Of a stretch of DNA of 64,000 nt, positions 44,901 to 52,796 are shown in pieces. The notes beneath the pieces are model-generated. The model did no database searches, was not told the origin of the DNA, and saw only the letters and a list, made by a program, of their open reading frames with translations. The position numbers were made by a program, and so were the translations under genes. The stretch's first letter is position 1; every line of letters begins with the position of its first letter. The DNA comes from an uncultured Collinsella sp. (GTDB taxonomy: Bacteria > Actinomycetota > Coriobacteriia > Coriobacteriales > Coriobacteriaceae). The stretch is from the NCBI GenBank assembly GCA_934654585.1, contig CAKUGF010000002.1, forward strand, positions 62,001 to 126,000. Direction: 5' to 3'.

Positions 44901-46657
44901 CGGTCGATGGCACAGATGCGGTCGAACTCTTCCTCGTTGAGCAACGGGCGCTCCAGGCGCACCAGCTGGCAAGCGGCGCGGGAGTCCTCGAGCAGGTTGC
45001 CGTGGTTGCCCAGATAGAGCGTGGTCGAGGTGACCATATGCTCACGCAGGGCGTCGATCGGCGGGTTCGTGACCTGGGCGAACAGCTGATAGAAATAGTC
45101 GTAGAACGAGCGGGTCTTCTTGGACAGGCAGGCCAGCGGCGCATCGATGCCCATCGAGGCGAGCGGGGCCTTGCCCTGCTGGGCCATGGGGCGCACGACC
45201 TCGTCGACATCGTCCCAGTGATAGCCGAGCTTTGCCATGCGCACGGCGGCGGGCACCTCGGCGTCCTCAGCCGGCGTTGCCGCGGCGGGCTTATCGAGCG
45301 CGTCGACCGTCAGCGTCTCCTCGGCAATCCAGTCGCGGTAGGGCTTTTCCTTGGCATAGCGGGCGCGCAGCTCGTCGTTGTAGATTACGCGGCCGCGGGC
45401 AAAGTCGACCTCGAGCATCTGGCCCGGTCCCAGGCAGCCGCTCGTCAGGATGTTCTCGGGACGCACCTCGATGGTGCCCACCTCGCTTGCCAGCATAAAG
45501 CGACCGTCGCGCGTCACGTAGTAGCGTGCGGGGCGCAGGCCGTTGCGGTCGAGCGCGGCGCCCAGCGTGCGGCCATCGGTAAAGGCGATGGCGGCCGGGC
45601 CGTCCCAGGGCTCCATGAGCATGGACTGATAGGCGTCGTAGGCGCGGCGCTCCTCGCTCAGGCTGTCATTGTGATCCCACGGCTCGGGCAGCAGCATGGA
45701 TGCGGCGCGCGTGAGCGGACGACCGTTCATGACCAGAAACTCGAGCACGTTGTCCAGAATCGCGGAGTCGGAACCCTCACGATTGATGATGGGCATCACG
45801 CGCTCAAGATCGTGCTGCAGCACGGGGCTGTACAGGTTGGGCTCGCGGGCGCGGATCCAGTTGACGTTGCCCTTGAGGGTGTTGATCTCGCCGTTGTGGA
45901 TGATAAAGCGGTTGGGGTGCGCGCGCTCCCAGCTGGGCGTGGTGTTGGTGGAGTAGCGCGAGTGAACGAGCGCCACGGCCGTCTTGACGGCGGCGTCGTT
46001 GAGGTCGATGAAGAAGCGGCGCATCTGCGTGGCGACGAGCATGCCCTTGTATACGATGGTGCGCGAGCTCATGGAGCAGACGTAGAAAATCTTGTCGCGC
46101 AGGGCGAACTCGGCGTCGGCCTTCTTCTCGATGGTGCGGCGGCACACGTACAGGCGACGCTCGAAGGCGTCACCGGCGGGCGTGTCGTCGGGGCGGCCCA
46201 GGAAGGCCTGCAGGATGGTGGGCATGCAGGCACGTGCCGTCTCGCCCAGATCGTGCGGATCGACGGGCACCTCGCGCCAAAAGAGCAGCGGCACGCCAGC
46301 CTCGGCGCAACCCTCCTCAAACACGCGACGGGCATCCTCTACGCCCTTGTCGTCCTGCGGGAAGAACAGCATGGCCACGCCATAGTCGCCCTCTGCCGGC
46401 AGAATCTGGCCGCATTTTTGAGCCTCTTTACGGAAAAAGTGATGCGGAACCTGGAACAGGATGCCAGCACCGTCGCCGGTGTTCTTCTCGAGTCCCGTGC
46501 CGCCGCGGTGCTCCAAGTTAACCAGAATGGACAGTGCGTCGTCCAGGATCTGGTGATGGCGCTCACCGTTGATATCGGCGAGCGCGCCGATGCCACATGC
46601 ATCGTGGTCGAATTCGGGGCGATAAAGGCCCTGCTGCTGAGCGGAATCTGCCTGCAT
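41954..46657 (-). CDS. gltB: Glutamate synthase large subunit GltB
   Basis: A 1567-residue enzyme that moves the glutamine amide nitrogen to 2-oxoglutarate. After a 20-residue propeptide the class II amidotransferase nucleophile Cys21 lies in HDACGIGA. The central and FMN-binding synthase domains follow (GAKPGEGGHLPGKKVYPWI, ISGHNGGSGA). The 3Fe-4S cysteines are in CLMQRDCQQDTCPAGIATQNC-type spacing, and the C-terminal glutamate synthase beta-helix (GNHGCEYMTGG) is present. Full length for the family. The ATG at 46655-46657 follows GGGGAGG. Confidence 0.97.
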   Translation of the reverse strand: MQADSAQQQGLYRPEFDHDACGIGALADINGERHHQILDDALSILVNLEHRGGTGLEKNTGDGAGILFQVPHHFFRKEAQKCGQILPAEGDYGVAMLFFPQDDKGVEDARRVFEEGCAEAGVPLLFWREVPVDPHDLGETARACMPTILQAFLGRPDDTPAGDAFERRLYVCRRTIEKKADAEFALRDKIFYVCSMSSRTIVYKGMLVATQMRRFFIDLNDAAVKTAVALVHSRYSTNTTPSWERAHPNRFIIHNGEINTLKGNVNWIRAREPNLYSPVLQHDLERVMPIINREGSDSAILDNVLEFLVMNGRPLTRAASMLLPEPWDHNDSLSEERRAYDAYQSMLMEPWDGPAAIAFTDGRTLGAALDRNGLRPARYYVTRDGRFMLASEVGTIEVRPENILTSGCLGPGQMLEVDFARGRVIYNDELRARYAKEKPYRDWIAEETLTVDALDKPAAATPAEDAEVPAAVRMAKLGYHWDDVDEVVRPMAQQGKAPLASMGIDAPLACLSKKTRSFYDYFYQLFAQVTNPPIDALREHMVTSTTLYLGNHGNLLEDSRAACQLVRLERPLLNEEEFDRICAIDRVGFKTRRFRAVYRRDAGEGALQTALKQLAEDVEAAVRDGVNIVVLSDRAATGEVPVPSLLAVGCVHNHLIRAGVRTFADIVVECGDAVSPHDFAALVGYSASGIYPYNAHACIRDLAAHGDLDVTAEQGIDNYNKAATAGIVSIMSKMGISTVQSYHSAQIFEAVGFTPEFVNAYFAGTVSRVGGMGVEDVEREQNERYDAALAILKSPAPDQLPTLGLTKWRPLGGEDHLIDPQTVYLLQTACREDSYDTFKEYSARLHRTGRAVRLRDLLDFDDSGRTPVPLDEVEPALNIVRRFNTGAMSYGSISKEAHECMAIAMNRLHGRSNSGEGGEDPRRETPLANGDSKNSAIKQVASARFGVTSRYLCSAFEIQIKMAQGAKPGEGGHLPGKKVYPWIAEVRQSTPGIGLISPPPHHDIYSIEDLAELIFDLKNANPGARVSVKLVSEAGVGTIATGVAKGAADKILISGHNGGSGAAARDSIWHAGLPLELGLAEAQQTLLQNGLRSRVVLEADGKLMDGTDVAVACLLGAEEFGFATMPLISMGCLMQRDCQQDTCPAGIATQNCRLRHGFRGKPEHVEHFMLFVAEQLREVMASLGFRTVDEMVGHPECLRQIEVPGNRKANLLDLTPVLASATCEFGAHIPGADGRHFLPQMAADSELNKTLDSTLFVPYTADARAHLRPIRFHADIANVNRCVGTILGNAVTKAHPEGLPAGSITIDCDGSAGQSFGAFLPRGVTLNVCGDANDYFGKGLSGGEVSVRPNPRATYKFDENIIVGNVAFFGATSGRGFINGLAGQRFGVRNSGATVVVEGCGNHGCEYMTGGLALILGEVGQNFAAGMTGGVAYVYDQYGTLDARVNHESVELKAPTADELAQIRELIQEHVDATQSPRGIKLLYSFETMSKRFVKVIPTEYERVLAIVAAAEAVGKTHAQAEELAFDIVTGRADAADIARFDVAGGAADAAVPAAAASSVASTKKEA

Positions 46658-46780
46658 CGCGATCCTCCCCTAGATATTTAGACAGTCAGTTGAATAGGCA
46701 TACTAGGAGCATCGCCGGCCCGTTGTGTTTCCCACCCGTTTCGAAACAATTGCGTAACGCACGCAACAGATGATCCCTTT

Positions 46781-46831
46781 TCCGGCACTTGGGGACGCTC
46801 CTTTTCTGCCGGCAGTCTGGGACAGTCCTTG
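46781..46831. repeat. 51-bp dispersed repeat, second copy
   Basis: CCGGCACTTGGGGACGCTCC onward matches 40392-40442 with a few changes. The left arm of the 40373 hairpin is missing, so this copy cannot form the same terminator. Confidence 0.75.
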
Positions 46832-46841
46832 CACCAATCTG

Positions 46842-46906
46842 AAACGTGTAAGTCAGCCTCCAAACATGTCGAAATTTGACATCTTTGGAGGCTGATGTAC
46901 ACGTTT
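46842..46906. repeat. Long imperfect hairpin in the gltB/gpmA gap
   Basis: AAACGTGTA..TCAGCCTCCAAA..ATGTC pairs with TGACAT..TTTGGAGGCTGA..TACACGTTT, giving a stem of about 28 bp with small bulges. Confidence 0.8.
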
Positions 46907-47066
46907 TGGCGCGGGAACGGTCAGCGCGCATGTACTGACTCCATTGCACCCGACCCTTGGTAGATAACATTTTTGTTAGTCTTGGTTAACTTTTGAGCCT
47001 AAAACGGGTATCCTTTGCGGCGTCAAGCAAACGGCACGCACGCTGTGCCAGATCAAGGAGGCCCCT

Positions 47067-47840
47067 ATGGCGCACCAAGCAGAGCGGCAGACGATGCAAC
47101 TCGTCCTTATCCGTCACGGAGAATCCGAGTGGAACAAGCTCAACCTGTTCACCGGCTGGACCGATGTCGAGCTCACCGACACGGGCCGCGAAGAGGCGAC
47201 GGCAGGCGGCCGTGCCCTCAAGGAGGCTGATTTCGACTTTGACATCTGCTACACCTCACGCCTTAAGCGCGCGATCCACACCCTCAACATCGTGCTCGGC
47301 CAGATGGACCGCGAGTGGCTGCCCGTCATCAAGTCCTGGAAACTCAACGAGCGCCACTATGGTGCGTTGCAGGGTCTCAACAAGGCCGATGCCGCAGCGG
47401 AACACGGCGACGAGCAGGTGCTCATCTGGCGCCGCCCCTTCGATGTCTGCCCGCCGGCACTCGTGCCGAGCGACGCTCGCGACCCCCATACCCAGGAGCA
47501 ATACCGCGACATCGCGCCCGACCAGCTGCCCTATACCGAGTGCCTCAAGGACACGATCGCCCGCGCCTGGCCCTATTTTGAGGACGAGATTCGCCCCCAG
47601 ATGCTCGCCGGCAAACGCGTGCTCATCGCCGCGCACGGCAACTCCCTGCGCTCGCTCGTCATGAAGTTCGAGCATCTCACGCCCGAGGAAATCCTCAAGG
47701 TCAACATCCCCACCGGCGTGCCGCTCGTCTACACCTTCGACACCGATTTCAACGTCCTCGACAAGCGCTACATCGGTGACCCGGCGACCATCGCCGCCAA
47801 GATCGATGCCGTTGCCAATCAGGGCAAGGCGCACAAGTAG
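47067..47840 (+). CDS. gpmA: 2,3-bisphosphoglycerate-dependent phosphoglycerate mutase
   Basis: Glycolytic enzyme interconverting 3- and 2-phosphoglycerate. 257 residues, near the usual 250. The phospho-accepting His is in LIRHGESEWN (about residues 14-23), with NLFTGWTDVELTDTG, then SRLKRAIHT, ERHYGALQG and the second catalytic His in IAAHGNSLR. The ATG follows AAGGAGG. Confidence 0.96.
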   Translation: MAHQAERQTMQLVLIRHGESEWNKLNLFTGWTDVELTDTGREEATAGGRALKEADFDFDICYTSRLKRAIHTLNIVLGQMDREWLPVIKSWKLNERHYGALQGLNKADAAAEHGDEQVLIWRRPFDVCPPALVPSDARDPHTQEQYRDIAPDQLPYTECLKDTIARAWPYFEDEIRPQMLAGKRVLIAAHGNSLRSLVMKFEHLTPEEILKVNIPTGVPLVYTFDTDFNVLDKRYIGDPATIAAKIDAVANQGKAHK

Positions 47841-47915
47841 TCCCATCTTTAGCTCAACGCGCGGCGCCGCACGACCCCGGCGCGGCACCGCGCCGTCTGC
47901 ACGCAGGAACCGACC

Positions 47916-49172
47916 ATGCTCAACCATCTCAAACAACACTTTGGCTCACATCGCACCGGAGGCCACGGTGGCCTGGACATTGCCCGGCACATCGGTCCCG
48001 GGCTGCTCGTCACCGTCGGCTTTATCGATCCGGGCAACTGGGCGTCCAACATGGCCGCGGGCTCGCAGTTTGGGTACGCGCTGCTGTGGGTGGTCACGCT
48101 ATCCACGATTATGTTGATCGTCTTGCAGCACAACGCGGCGCACCTGGGCATCGCCACGGGTGCCTGCCTTGCCGAGGCCACGACCCGCCATCTCCCCCGC
48201 CCCGTCGGACGCGCCGTGCTCGCCAGCGCATATCTCGCGACCGTCGCCACCGCCATGGCCGAGATCCTGGGCGGCGCGATCGCACTCCAGATGCTCTTTG
48301 GGCTACCCGTGCGCGCCGGCTGCGTCATCGTAGCGGCGGTATCGATAGCGATGCTCATGACGAGTTCCTACAAACGTGCCGAGCGCTGGATTATCGCCTT
48401 CGTTGGCATAGTGGGTCTGTCGTTTTTGGCCGAGCTCGCGCTGGTCAAAGTCGACTGGACGCAAGCCGCCGCAGGCTGGATCACGCCCAGCATGCCCACC
48501 GGCTCACCTGCAATTGTCGTCAGCATCCTGGGCGCGGTCGTTATGCCCCACAATCTCTTTCTGCACTCCGAGGTCATCCAATCCATGCACTTCGAAGGCC
48601 AAGGCGAGCAGGTTATCGAGGAGCGCCTGCGCTACGAGCTCTTCGACACGCTCTTTTCGATGACCGTGGGCTGGGCAATCAACTCGGCAATGGTCATCCT
48701 CGCCGCGACGACCTTCTTTGCCCGCGGCATCGTCGTAGACGACCTCGCTGTCGCGGCCGCCACGCTCTCCCCCATCCTGGGTCCGGCGAGCTCGATCATC
48801 TTTGCCGTGGCGCTGCTGTTCGCGGGTCTATCGAGCAGCGTGACGGCGGGCATGGCGGCGGGCACCATTACGGCCGGCATGTTCGACGAGGAATACGACA
48901 TCCACGACCGGCACTCATCGATTGGCGTGGCACTCTGCTTTGCCGGCGCAGTCGCAGCCTGCCTGGTTGTTTCGAATCCTTTTGAAGGTCTCATCTGGAG
49001 CCAGGCGCTACTGTCGCTCCAGCTGCCGATCACGGTCTTCGTGCTCATACGACTCACCAGCTCGCGCCGCGTCATGGGCAAATACGCCAACTCGCGCCCG
49101 CTCAACGCGCTGCTCATAGGGATTGGCGTCGTCGTAACGGCACTCGATGCCGTGCTGCTGGCAGGGATGTAA
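47916..49172 (+). CDS. mntH: Nramp-family divalent metal (manganese) transporter
   Basis: A proton-coupled Mn(II)/Fe(II) importer of the inner membrane; 418 residues with about eleven spans. The metal site is conserved: FIDPGNWASN in helix 1 and GAVVMPHN in helix 6 (the Met before Pro-His-Asn selects for Mn). The ATG at 47916 follows AGGAACC. It sits 75 nt after gpmA; a GC-rich hairpin lies between, so co-transcription is uncertain. Bacterial phosphoglycerate mutases can need manganese, but the dPGM type here does not, so the pairing is probably chance. Confidence 0.95.
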   Translation: MLNHLKQHFGSHRTGGHGGLDIARHIGPGLLVTVGFIDPGNWASNMAAGSQFGYALLWVVTLSTIMLIVLQHNAAHLGIATGACLAEATTRHLPRPVGRAVLASAYLATVATAMAEILGGAIALQMLFGLPVRAGCVIVAAVSIAMLMTSSYKRAERWIIAFVGIVGLSFLAELALVKVDWTQAAAGWITPSMPTGSPAIVVSILGAVVMPHNLFLHSEVIQSMHFEGQGEQVIEERLRYELFDTLFSMTVGWAINSAMVILAATTFFARGIVVDDLAVAAATLSPILGPASSIIFAVALLFAGLSSSVTAGMAAGTITAGMFDEEYDIHDRHSSIGVALCFAGAVAACLVVSNPFEGLIWSQALLSLQLPITVFVLIRLTSSRRVMGKYANSRPLNALLIGIGVVVTALDAVLLAGM

Positions 49173-49200
49173 CGAAACTGCACGCCCGCCCAGCCAAACG

Positions 49201-49255
49201 TCTCAATCTGTAACAGATGGAGCCAATTTCCACCCCTTGCTGTTATAAATCGAGA
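49201..49255. repeat. Single unit of the 55-nt palindrome family
   Basis: TCTCAATCTGTAACAG...TGTTATAAATCGAGA, 29 nt after the mntH stop. It is the only solitary unit in the window. Confidence 0.85.
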
Positions 49256-49290
49256 CAATCGGACAAATACGATCCCCTTGCACCAACACA

Positions 49291-49325
49291 AAAGGACCCC
49301 GGCCGGGAATTCGGCCGAGGCCCTT
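49291..49325. terminator. Terminator between mntH and the rubredoxin gene
   Basis: AAAGGaCCCCGGCCG / CGGCCGaGGcCCTT hairpin between convergent genes. Confidence 0.75.
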
Positions 49326-49365
49326 GGACAGAGCTCTGTATGGCTAATCGCCGTGTGCCTGCGAG

Positions 49366-49509
49366 CTACTCCTCGACGAGCTCAAACTGATCGGGACCGA
49401 CGCCGCACACGGGGCACACGTAATCCTCGGGCAGCTCGGGCGTATCGACCTCAACCTCGTAACCGCAAACGACGCACACGAACTTATAGGTCTTCTTCTC
49501 CTCAGCCAT
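49366..49509 (-). CDS. Short rubredoxin
   Basis: A 47-residue one-iron electron carrier. Two cysteine pairs hold the iron: CVVCGY (residues 12-17) and CPVCGVG (32-38), followed by DQFEL as usual in rubredoxins. The loop between the pairs is short (16 residues), as in rubrerythrin-type rubredoxin domains. The ATG at 49507-49509 follows GAGAGGAG. A good promoter lies at 49554-49581. The next gene upstream is a flavin reductase; in Moorella these two functions are fused in Hrb, which feeds flavodiiron proteins. Confidence 0.93.
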   Translation of the reverse strand: MAEEKKTYKFVCVVCGYEVEVDTPELPEDYVCPVCGVGPDQFELVEE

Positions 49510-49553
49510 GATGTTCTCCTCTCGAACGCGACTGGTGATGTACTTCGCTTATT

Positions 49554-49581
49554 AGTATAGGTTCTCAATAATATAATGCAA
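49554..49581 (-). promoter_or_regulatory. Promoter of the rubredoxin gene
   Basis: On the minus strand TTGCAT, 16 bp, TATACT in an A/T-rich stretch. Confidence 0.7.
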
Positions 49582-49598
49582 GTATTTTTGGAGCATTT

Positions 49599-50102
49599 CT
49601 ATCCCTGATACGAAGATGCCTTGGGCGGCGTCTTGCCCTTTAGGACCTTGTGGTAGTAATCATAGGTGAGCGGCGTCTCGTCGCTCAGGCGCTCGGCATC
49701 CTCAACCTCGCCGATAAACAGCAGGTGCGTACCCACATCCACGGTGTCAATCAAGCGGCAGCTAAACAGCGCGGCCGCATGCTCGGGCACATAAGGCATG
49801 CCCAGAGCCGTCTCGCAGGTCTCGTACTTGGCAAACTTGTCATAATCGCTGCTGGTGCGAAAGCCAAAGTTACCGATGTAGAGCATGTCGGCTGTCTGAT
49901 CGATCACGGTCAGCGCAAAGGCCCCGGCCGACGCGATGACACCCGAGGTGACGTTGTCCTTGTTCACGGCAACCGAGATGCGCGGCGGCATGGACGTCAC
50001 CTGCACCGCCGTGTTGATGACGCAACCGGCACGCAGCCCATCTGCCGCGGAACTCACCACGTACAGACCGCTCGGCATGGTAAAGAACGCAGTTTTGTCC
50101 AT
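49599..50102 (-). CDS. Flavin reductase family protein (FMN-binding)
   Basis: A 167-residue FMN-binding split-barrel protein. SGLYVVSS, then INTAVQVTSMPPRISVAVNK (the flavin-contact segment) and GAFALTVID are typical of this family, and the C-terminal TYDYYHKVLKGKTPPKAS matches members found beside or fused to rubredoxins. Likely role: moving electrons from NAD(P)H to rubredoxin for oxygen or nitric oxide defence (inferred from the Hrb precedent). The ATG at 50100-50102 follows AGGGGAG; a longer upstream reading crosses a terminator hairpin. Confidence 0.9.
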   Translation of the reverse strand: MDKTAFFTMPSGLYVVSSAADGLRAGCVINTAVQVTSMPPRISVAVNKDNVTSGVIASAGAFALTVIDQTADMLYIGNFGFRTSSDYDKFAKYETCETALGMPYVPEHAAALFSCRLIDTVDVGTHLLFIGEVEDAERLSDETPLTYDYYHKVLKGKTPPKASSYQG

Positions 50103-50156
50103 AACGATCACTCCCCTAACCTGGGTTGGAACCTCATGGATGTATGTACCCACAAA

Positions 50157-50187
50157 AAAGGCGGCACCCATAACGGATGCCGCCTTT
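50157..50187 (-). terminator. Intrinsic terminator after smpB
   Basis: AAAGGCGGC / GCCGCCTTT hairpin; on the minus strand the T-run that follows is TTTTTTG. Confidence 0.85.
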
Positions 50188-50229
50188 GAGACATATGTGT
50201 CAGAACAGTAAGAAAGATGAGACACCCGC

Positions 50230-50296
50230 AGTTGCGGTGAAATAAGGACTGAATTGCCCGTCTAAAGGCCAAAGTGGTCCGTATTCCACCGCAACT
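50230..50296. repeat. AGTTGCGGTGAAATA palindrome, copy 3
   Basis: Arms AGTTGCGGTGAAATAAGGAC and GTCCGTATTCCACCGCAACT around a loop of about 27 nt, 12 nt after the smpB stop. Confidence 0.88.
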
Positions 50297-50308
50297 TATA
50301 GAGAGCGC

Positions 50309-50779
50309 CTAGCGGTTGCGCTCCTTGAGCGCGCGGTCAATCTCGCGCTGGACATCGCGCTTGGCCATATCTTCACGCTTGTCGTAGAGCTTCTTGCCGC
50401 GACCGAGGCCCAGCAACAGCTTTACGCGGCCGTCGGTATTAAAGTAGAGTTCCAGCGGCACCAGGGCATAGCCGCGGTTGCGTAGCTTACCGTCGAGGAA
50501 ATCGATCTCCTTGCGGTGCAGCAGCAGACGACGGCGGCGGTCGGGGTCACGGTTCCACACGCCACCATGGCTATAAGGGTGGATATGCAGGCCCACGAGC
50601 CAGCACTCACCGCCACGGATGAGCGCAAAGGTGTCGGTGATCTGGCAGGCGCGCTCGCGAATCGACTTGACCTCGGTGCCGCTCAACTCAATGCCGCACT
50701 CAAACGTCTCATCGATAAAGTACTCGTGATGTGCCGAGCGATTCTTGGAGATGAGCTTGCGCTCGCGCTTACTGGGCAT
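50309..50779 (-). CDS. smpB: SsrA-binding protein SmpB
   Basis: 156 residues. Binds tmRNA and brings it to stalled ribosomes for trans-translation. Core motifs: NRSAHHEYFIDETFECGIEL, GTEVKSIR, HIHPYSHG, and the C-terminal basic tail (KKLYDKREDMAKRD). The ATG at 50777-50779 follows AAGGAGG and overlaps the end of the TPR gene by 11 nt, implying coupled translation. Confidence 0.97.
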   Translation of the reverse strand: MPSKRERKLISKNRSAHHEYFIDETFECGIELSGTEVKSIRERACQITDTFALIRGGECWLVGLHIHPYSHGGVWNRDPDRRRRLLLHRKEIDFLDGKLRNRGYALVPLELYFNTDGRVKLLLGLGRGKKLYDKREDMAKRDVQREIDRALKERNR

Positions 50780-51686
50780 CGCCGGCCTCCTTGGCGACAT
50801 TGGCGTTTGAGCCCGCGGCGTCGCGCTTAGCCTTGCGCTCGGCGTTAAGCTCGGCGTCGCTCTCGCGCACCAGTTTGATAATCGCTGCGCAGGCCTCCTC
50901 GCCCACCAAGTCGCGAGCACGGACCGTCAGACGCGTAGCCTCCTGCTTGTCGCCATCGCTCGCAGCATCGGTCGCGCACATGATCAGGCAGATGGCAATC
51001 TCGGCCGAAGGCGAGGTCGGCACGCCCTGCAGGGCCAGCTCGCCCATCACATGGTCGTCGCTCTCGTCGGCGGCATCCGGATAGGTGGTATGGATCTTGC
51101 TGAGCAGACGCGTCGTATGCGAATCGCCGGGCGCCAGGCGCAGCGCCAGACGCGCGCAGCCCACGGCAGCAGAGACATTCTCGGTCTCGGGCTCCAAGAA
51201 GTACTGGCCCAAGTTGGCGTAGGCGCGGGCGGCGCACTTGCCGTCGCTCGCACGCTCCAACACCGAATACGAAAGCGACGCCCACTCCTGCTTGTCCTCG
51301 AGCGCACGGAACAGCTCGGCCAAGTCCAGACGATAGTTGCAGTTCATGGGGTCCCAGCGCACGGCCTGCATCAGGGCATTGCGAGCGCTCACATAATCCT
51401 GCTGGCGAATATAGGCAAACGCCATGTCGGAGTACAGGCGGTCAAACGGCACCTCGACCTGCACCAGCTCGCGCGGATCCTTCTCCACGCGGCGATAGGC
51501 CAGGCGCTCAAACTTGCTGTCGAAGCTAAAGTACTGGCGCTTCTCCTCTGTCTTGCACTCGGCATCGATATACTCCTCGGCAAGCTCCACCAGACGCTCC
51601 AGCAGCGGCGTTGCGGTGGCCAGGTCGCCCTGCGCCAGATAGTTCTCGGCATACGTGATGTCTTCCAAGCTGATAGGCAGGTCCAT
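50769..51686 (-). CDS. TPR-like helical repeat protein
   Basis: 305 residues of paired helices (AENYLAQGDLATATPLLERL; MAFAYIRQQDYVSARNALMQ; AYANLGQYFLEP; GCARLALRLAPGD), consistent with tetratricopeptide repeats that bind protein partners. The exact function is unknown. The ATG at 51684-51686 follows GAGGAG. It is translationally coupled to smpB and lies directly after two tRNA genes. Confidence 0.83.
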   Translation of the reverse strand: MDLPISLEDITYAENYLAQGDLATATPLLERLVELAEEYIDAECKTEEKRQYFSFDSKFERLAYRRVEKDPRELVQVEVPFDRLYSDMAFAYIRQQDYVSARNALMQAVRWDPMNCNYRLDLAELFRALEDKQEWASLSYSVLERASDGKCAARAYANLGQYFLEPETENVSAAVGCARLALRLAPGDSHTTRLLSKIHTTYPDAADESDDHVMGELALQGVPTSPSAEIAICLIMCATDAASDGDKQEATRLTVRARDLVGEEACAAIIKLVRESDAELNAERKAKRDAAGSNANVAKEAGDAQ

Positions 51687-51744
51687 GGCTACTCCTCAAT
51701 CTGGGCGAAACGCGGCAAACACCGTTTGCGGTCAATACACAAAA

Positions 51745-51768
51745 CCCGGGTCTCTTACGAGGCCCGGG
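51745..51768. terminator. CCCGGG hairpin after the tRNA genes
   Basis: CCCGGGTCTC.. / ..GAGGCCCGGG between the TPR gene start and tRNA-Glu; it could end the tRNA transcript. Confidence 0.5.
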
Positions 51769-51779
51769 CGTTCATTTTG

Positions 51780-51856
51780 TGGTAGCCCGTACCAGATTCG
51801 AACTGGTGATCTCCGCCTTGAGAGGGCGGCGTCCTAAACCGCTAGACGAACGGGCC
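51780..51856 (-). tRNA. tRNA-Glu (anticodon CTC)
   Basis: The minus strand folds into a cloverleaf: acceptor GGCCCGT/ACGGGCT, D arm with TCTAGCGGTTTAGGA, anticodon loop CCTCTCAAG, T loop GTTCGAATC, discriminator A and encoded CCA. Confidence 0.96.
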
Positions 51857-51873
51857 ATATGTAGCAAATGCAA

Positions 51874-51947
51874 TGGCTGGGATGGAGGGAGTCGAACCCC
51901 CATTGACGGAACCAGAATCCGCTGTCCTGCCATTAGACGACATCCCA
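51874..51947 (-). tRNA. tRNA-Gln (anticodon CTG)
   Basis: Acceptor TGGGATG/CATCCCA, D loop TCTAATGGCAGGA, anticodon loop ATTCTGGTT, T loop GTTCGACTC, discriminator G and encoded CCA. It lies 17 nt upstream of tRNA-Glu on the same strand. Confidence 0.96.
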
Positions 51948-52223
51948 ATGACTGCATCGCTGCGCTCGGCTGTGCCTTTGCGCAAGAAAGAAATATACGG
52001 GAAGTCCCGCCGTGACGCAAGCCCCAATTTTGACTTTTTTGAAATTCGGCCAAATTGGCCTAATTTCGCCCAACCCGTGAAGGACCTGTGAAGCCGACCG
52101 CTGTGCACGAAGGGCAAAACGCCGCGAGCGGTAGCCGTCGACCGTTGGCAGATTCTATCGCGAAAACGATAGCGCCAGGTAACACAATCGAAGCATCAAT
52201 AGTCGCGTAGATATCGAGGCACC

Positions 52224-52634
52224 ATGGACGAAGAGCTTGACTACCTATGGGAGACCCTGGGCCTCGAGATCACTGCCGACCTTTGGCCCGAACGGGACAA
52301 GATCCACCCCACGCTGCGCCCCGCCATCACGGTGATGCAGGCGAACTACCGCCGCGCCTCATTTTTGATCATGCGGACGTCATGGCATGCGGCACTCCCC
52401 GACCTCAAGCGCATCCAGGCAAGCCTCGTCGAGCTGTCCGGCATGCCGACCGTCATATCCGAGACGCACCTGGAGCGACGACAGCGCGAGCGCCTGCAGC
52501 GGCAACGGATTCCGTTTATCTGCCCAGGCGTTGAGGCATACCTGCCCTTTATGGACGAAGAGTACTGGAGCGGCACGCCCGACAAGCACGTAAAGGTCTA
52601 CGACCCACACGAATGGGCACGGCTTGAGGACTGA
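52224..52634 (+). CDS. Small protein of unknown function, possibly a truncated regulator domain
   Basis: 136 residues. The stretch LVELSGMPTVISETHLERRQ followed by RIPFICPGVEAYLPFMDEEYW resembles the N-terminal domain that precedes a winged helix in some MarR-like proteins of Gram-positive bacteria (a tentative recollection, not a search). Here the chain stops soon after, and the winged helix is absent. Just downstream lie tandem GGAAAG palindromes, so the gene may be a remnant or a free-standing domain. The ATG at 52224 follows a weak GAGG. Confidence 0.6.
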   Translation: MDEELDYLWETLGLEITADLWPERDKIHPTLRPAITVMQANYRRASFLIMRTSWHAALPDLKRIQASLVELSGMPTVISETHLERRQRERLQRQRIPFICPGVEAYLPFMDEEYWSGTPDKHVKVYDPHEWARLED

Positions 52635-52677
52635 CAGGGTCAGGCCCGCCGGCGAAAAGTGCGCATACCCACCAACC

Positions 52678-52785
52678 GGAAAGCGCATCCCGGAATTTGC
52701 GTCCAGAACGGGACGCACTTTCCCCTAGAGGCCCCAACCGGAAAGCACATCCCAGAATCGGCACTCAGAACGGGACACACTTTCC
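52678..52785. repeat. Two tandem GGAAAGxGCATCCC palindromes, 62-bp period
   Basis: Unit 1 (52678-52723) and unit 2 (52740-52785) each have arms close to GGAAAG(T/C)GC(A/G)TCCCG and CGGGAC(G/A)CACTTTCC. They share the flank CCAACC, and a partial third copy precedes them near 52654-52672. Confidence 0.85.
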
Positions 52786-52796
52786 GCAAGCGGCCG

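Larger units (their letters stand above)
46658..47066. other. Divergent gltB / gpmA intergenic region
   Basis: A 409-nt gap. It holds a copy of the dispersed CCGGCACTTGGGGACG segment (46781-46831), a long imperfect hairpin (46842-46906), and an A/T-rich stretch near 46960-47015 that probably carries the gpmA promoter (TATCCT at 47009-47014). The gltB promoter could not be fixed. Confidence 0.6.

Noticed and set aside
42104..46681. An open frame of 1525 codons antisense to gltB
   Set aside because: It lies entirely opposite a textbook gltB with every motif in place. In GC-rich genes the antisense frame often lacks stops; the translation is low-complexity and resembles no protein.
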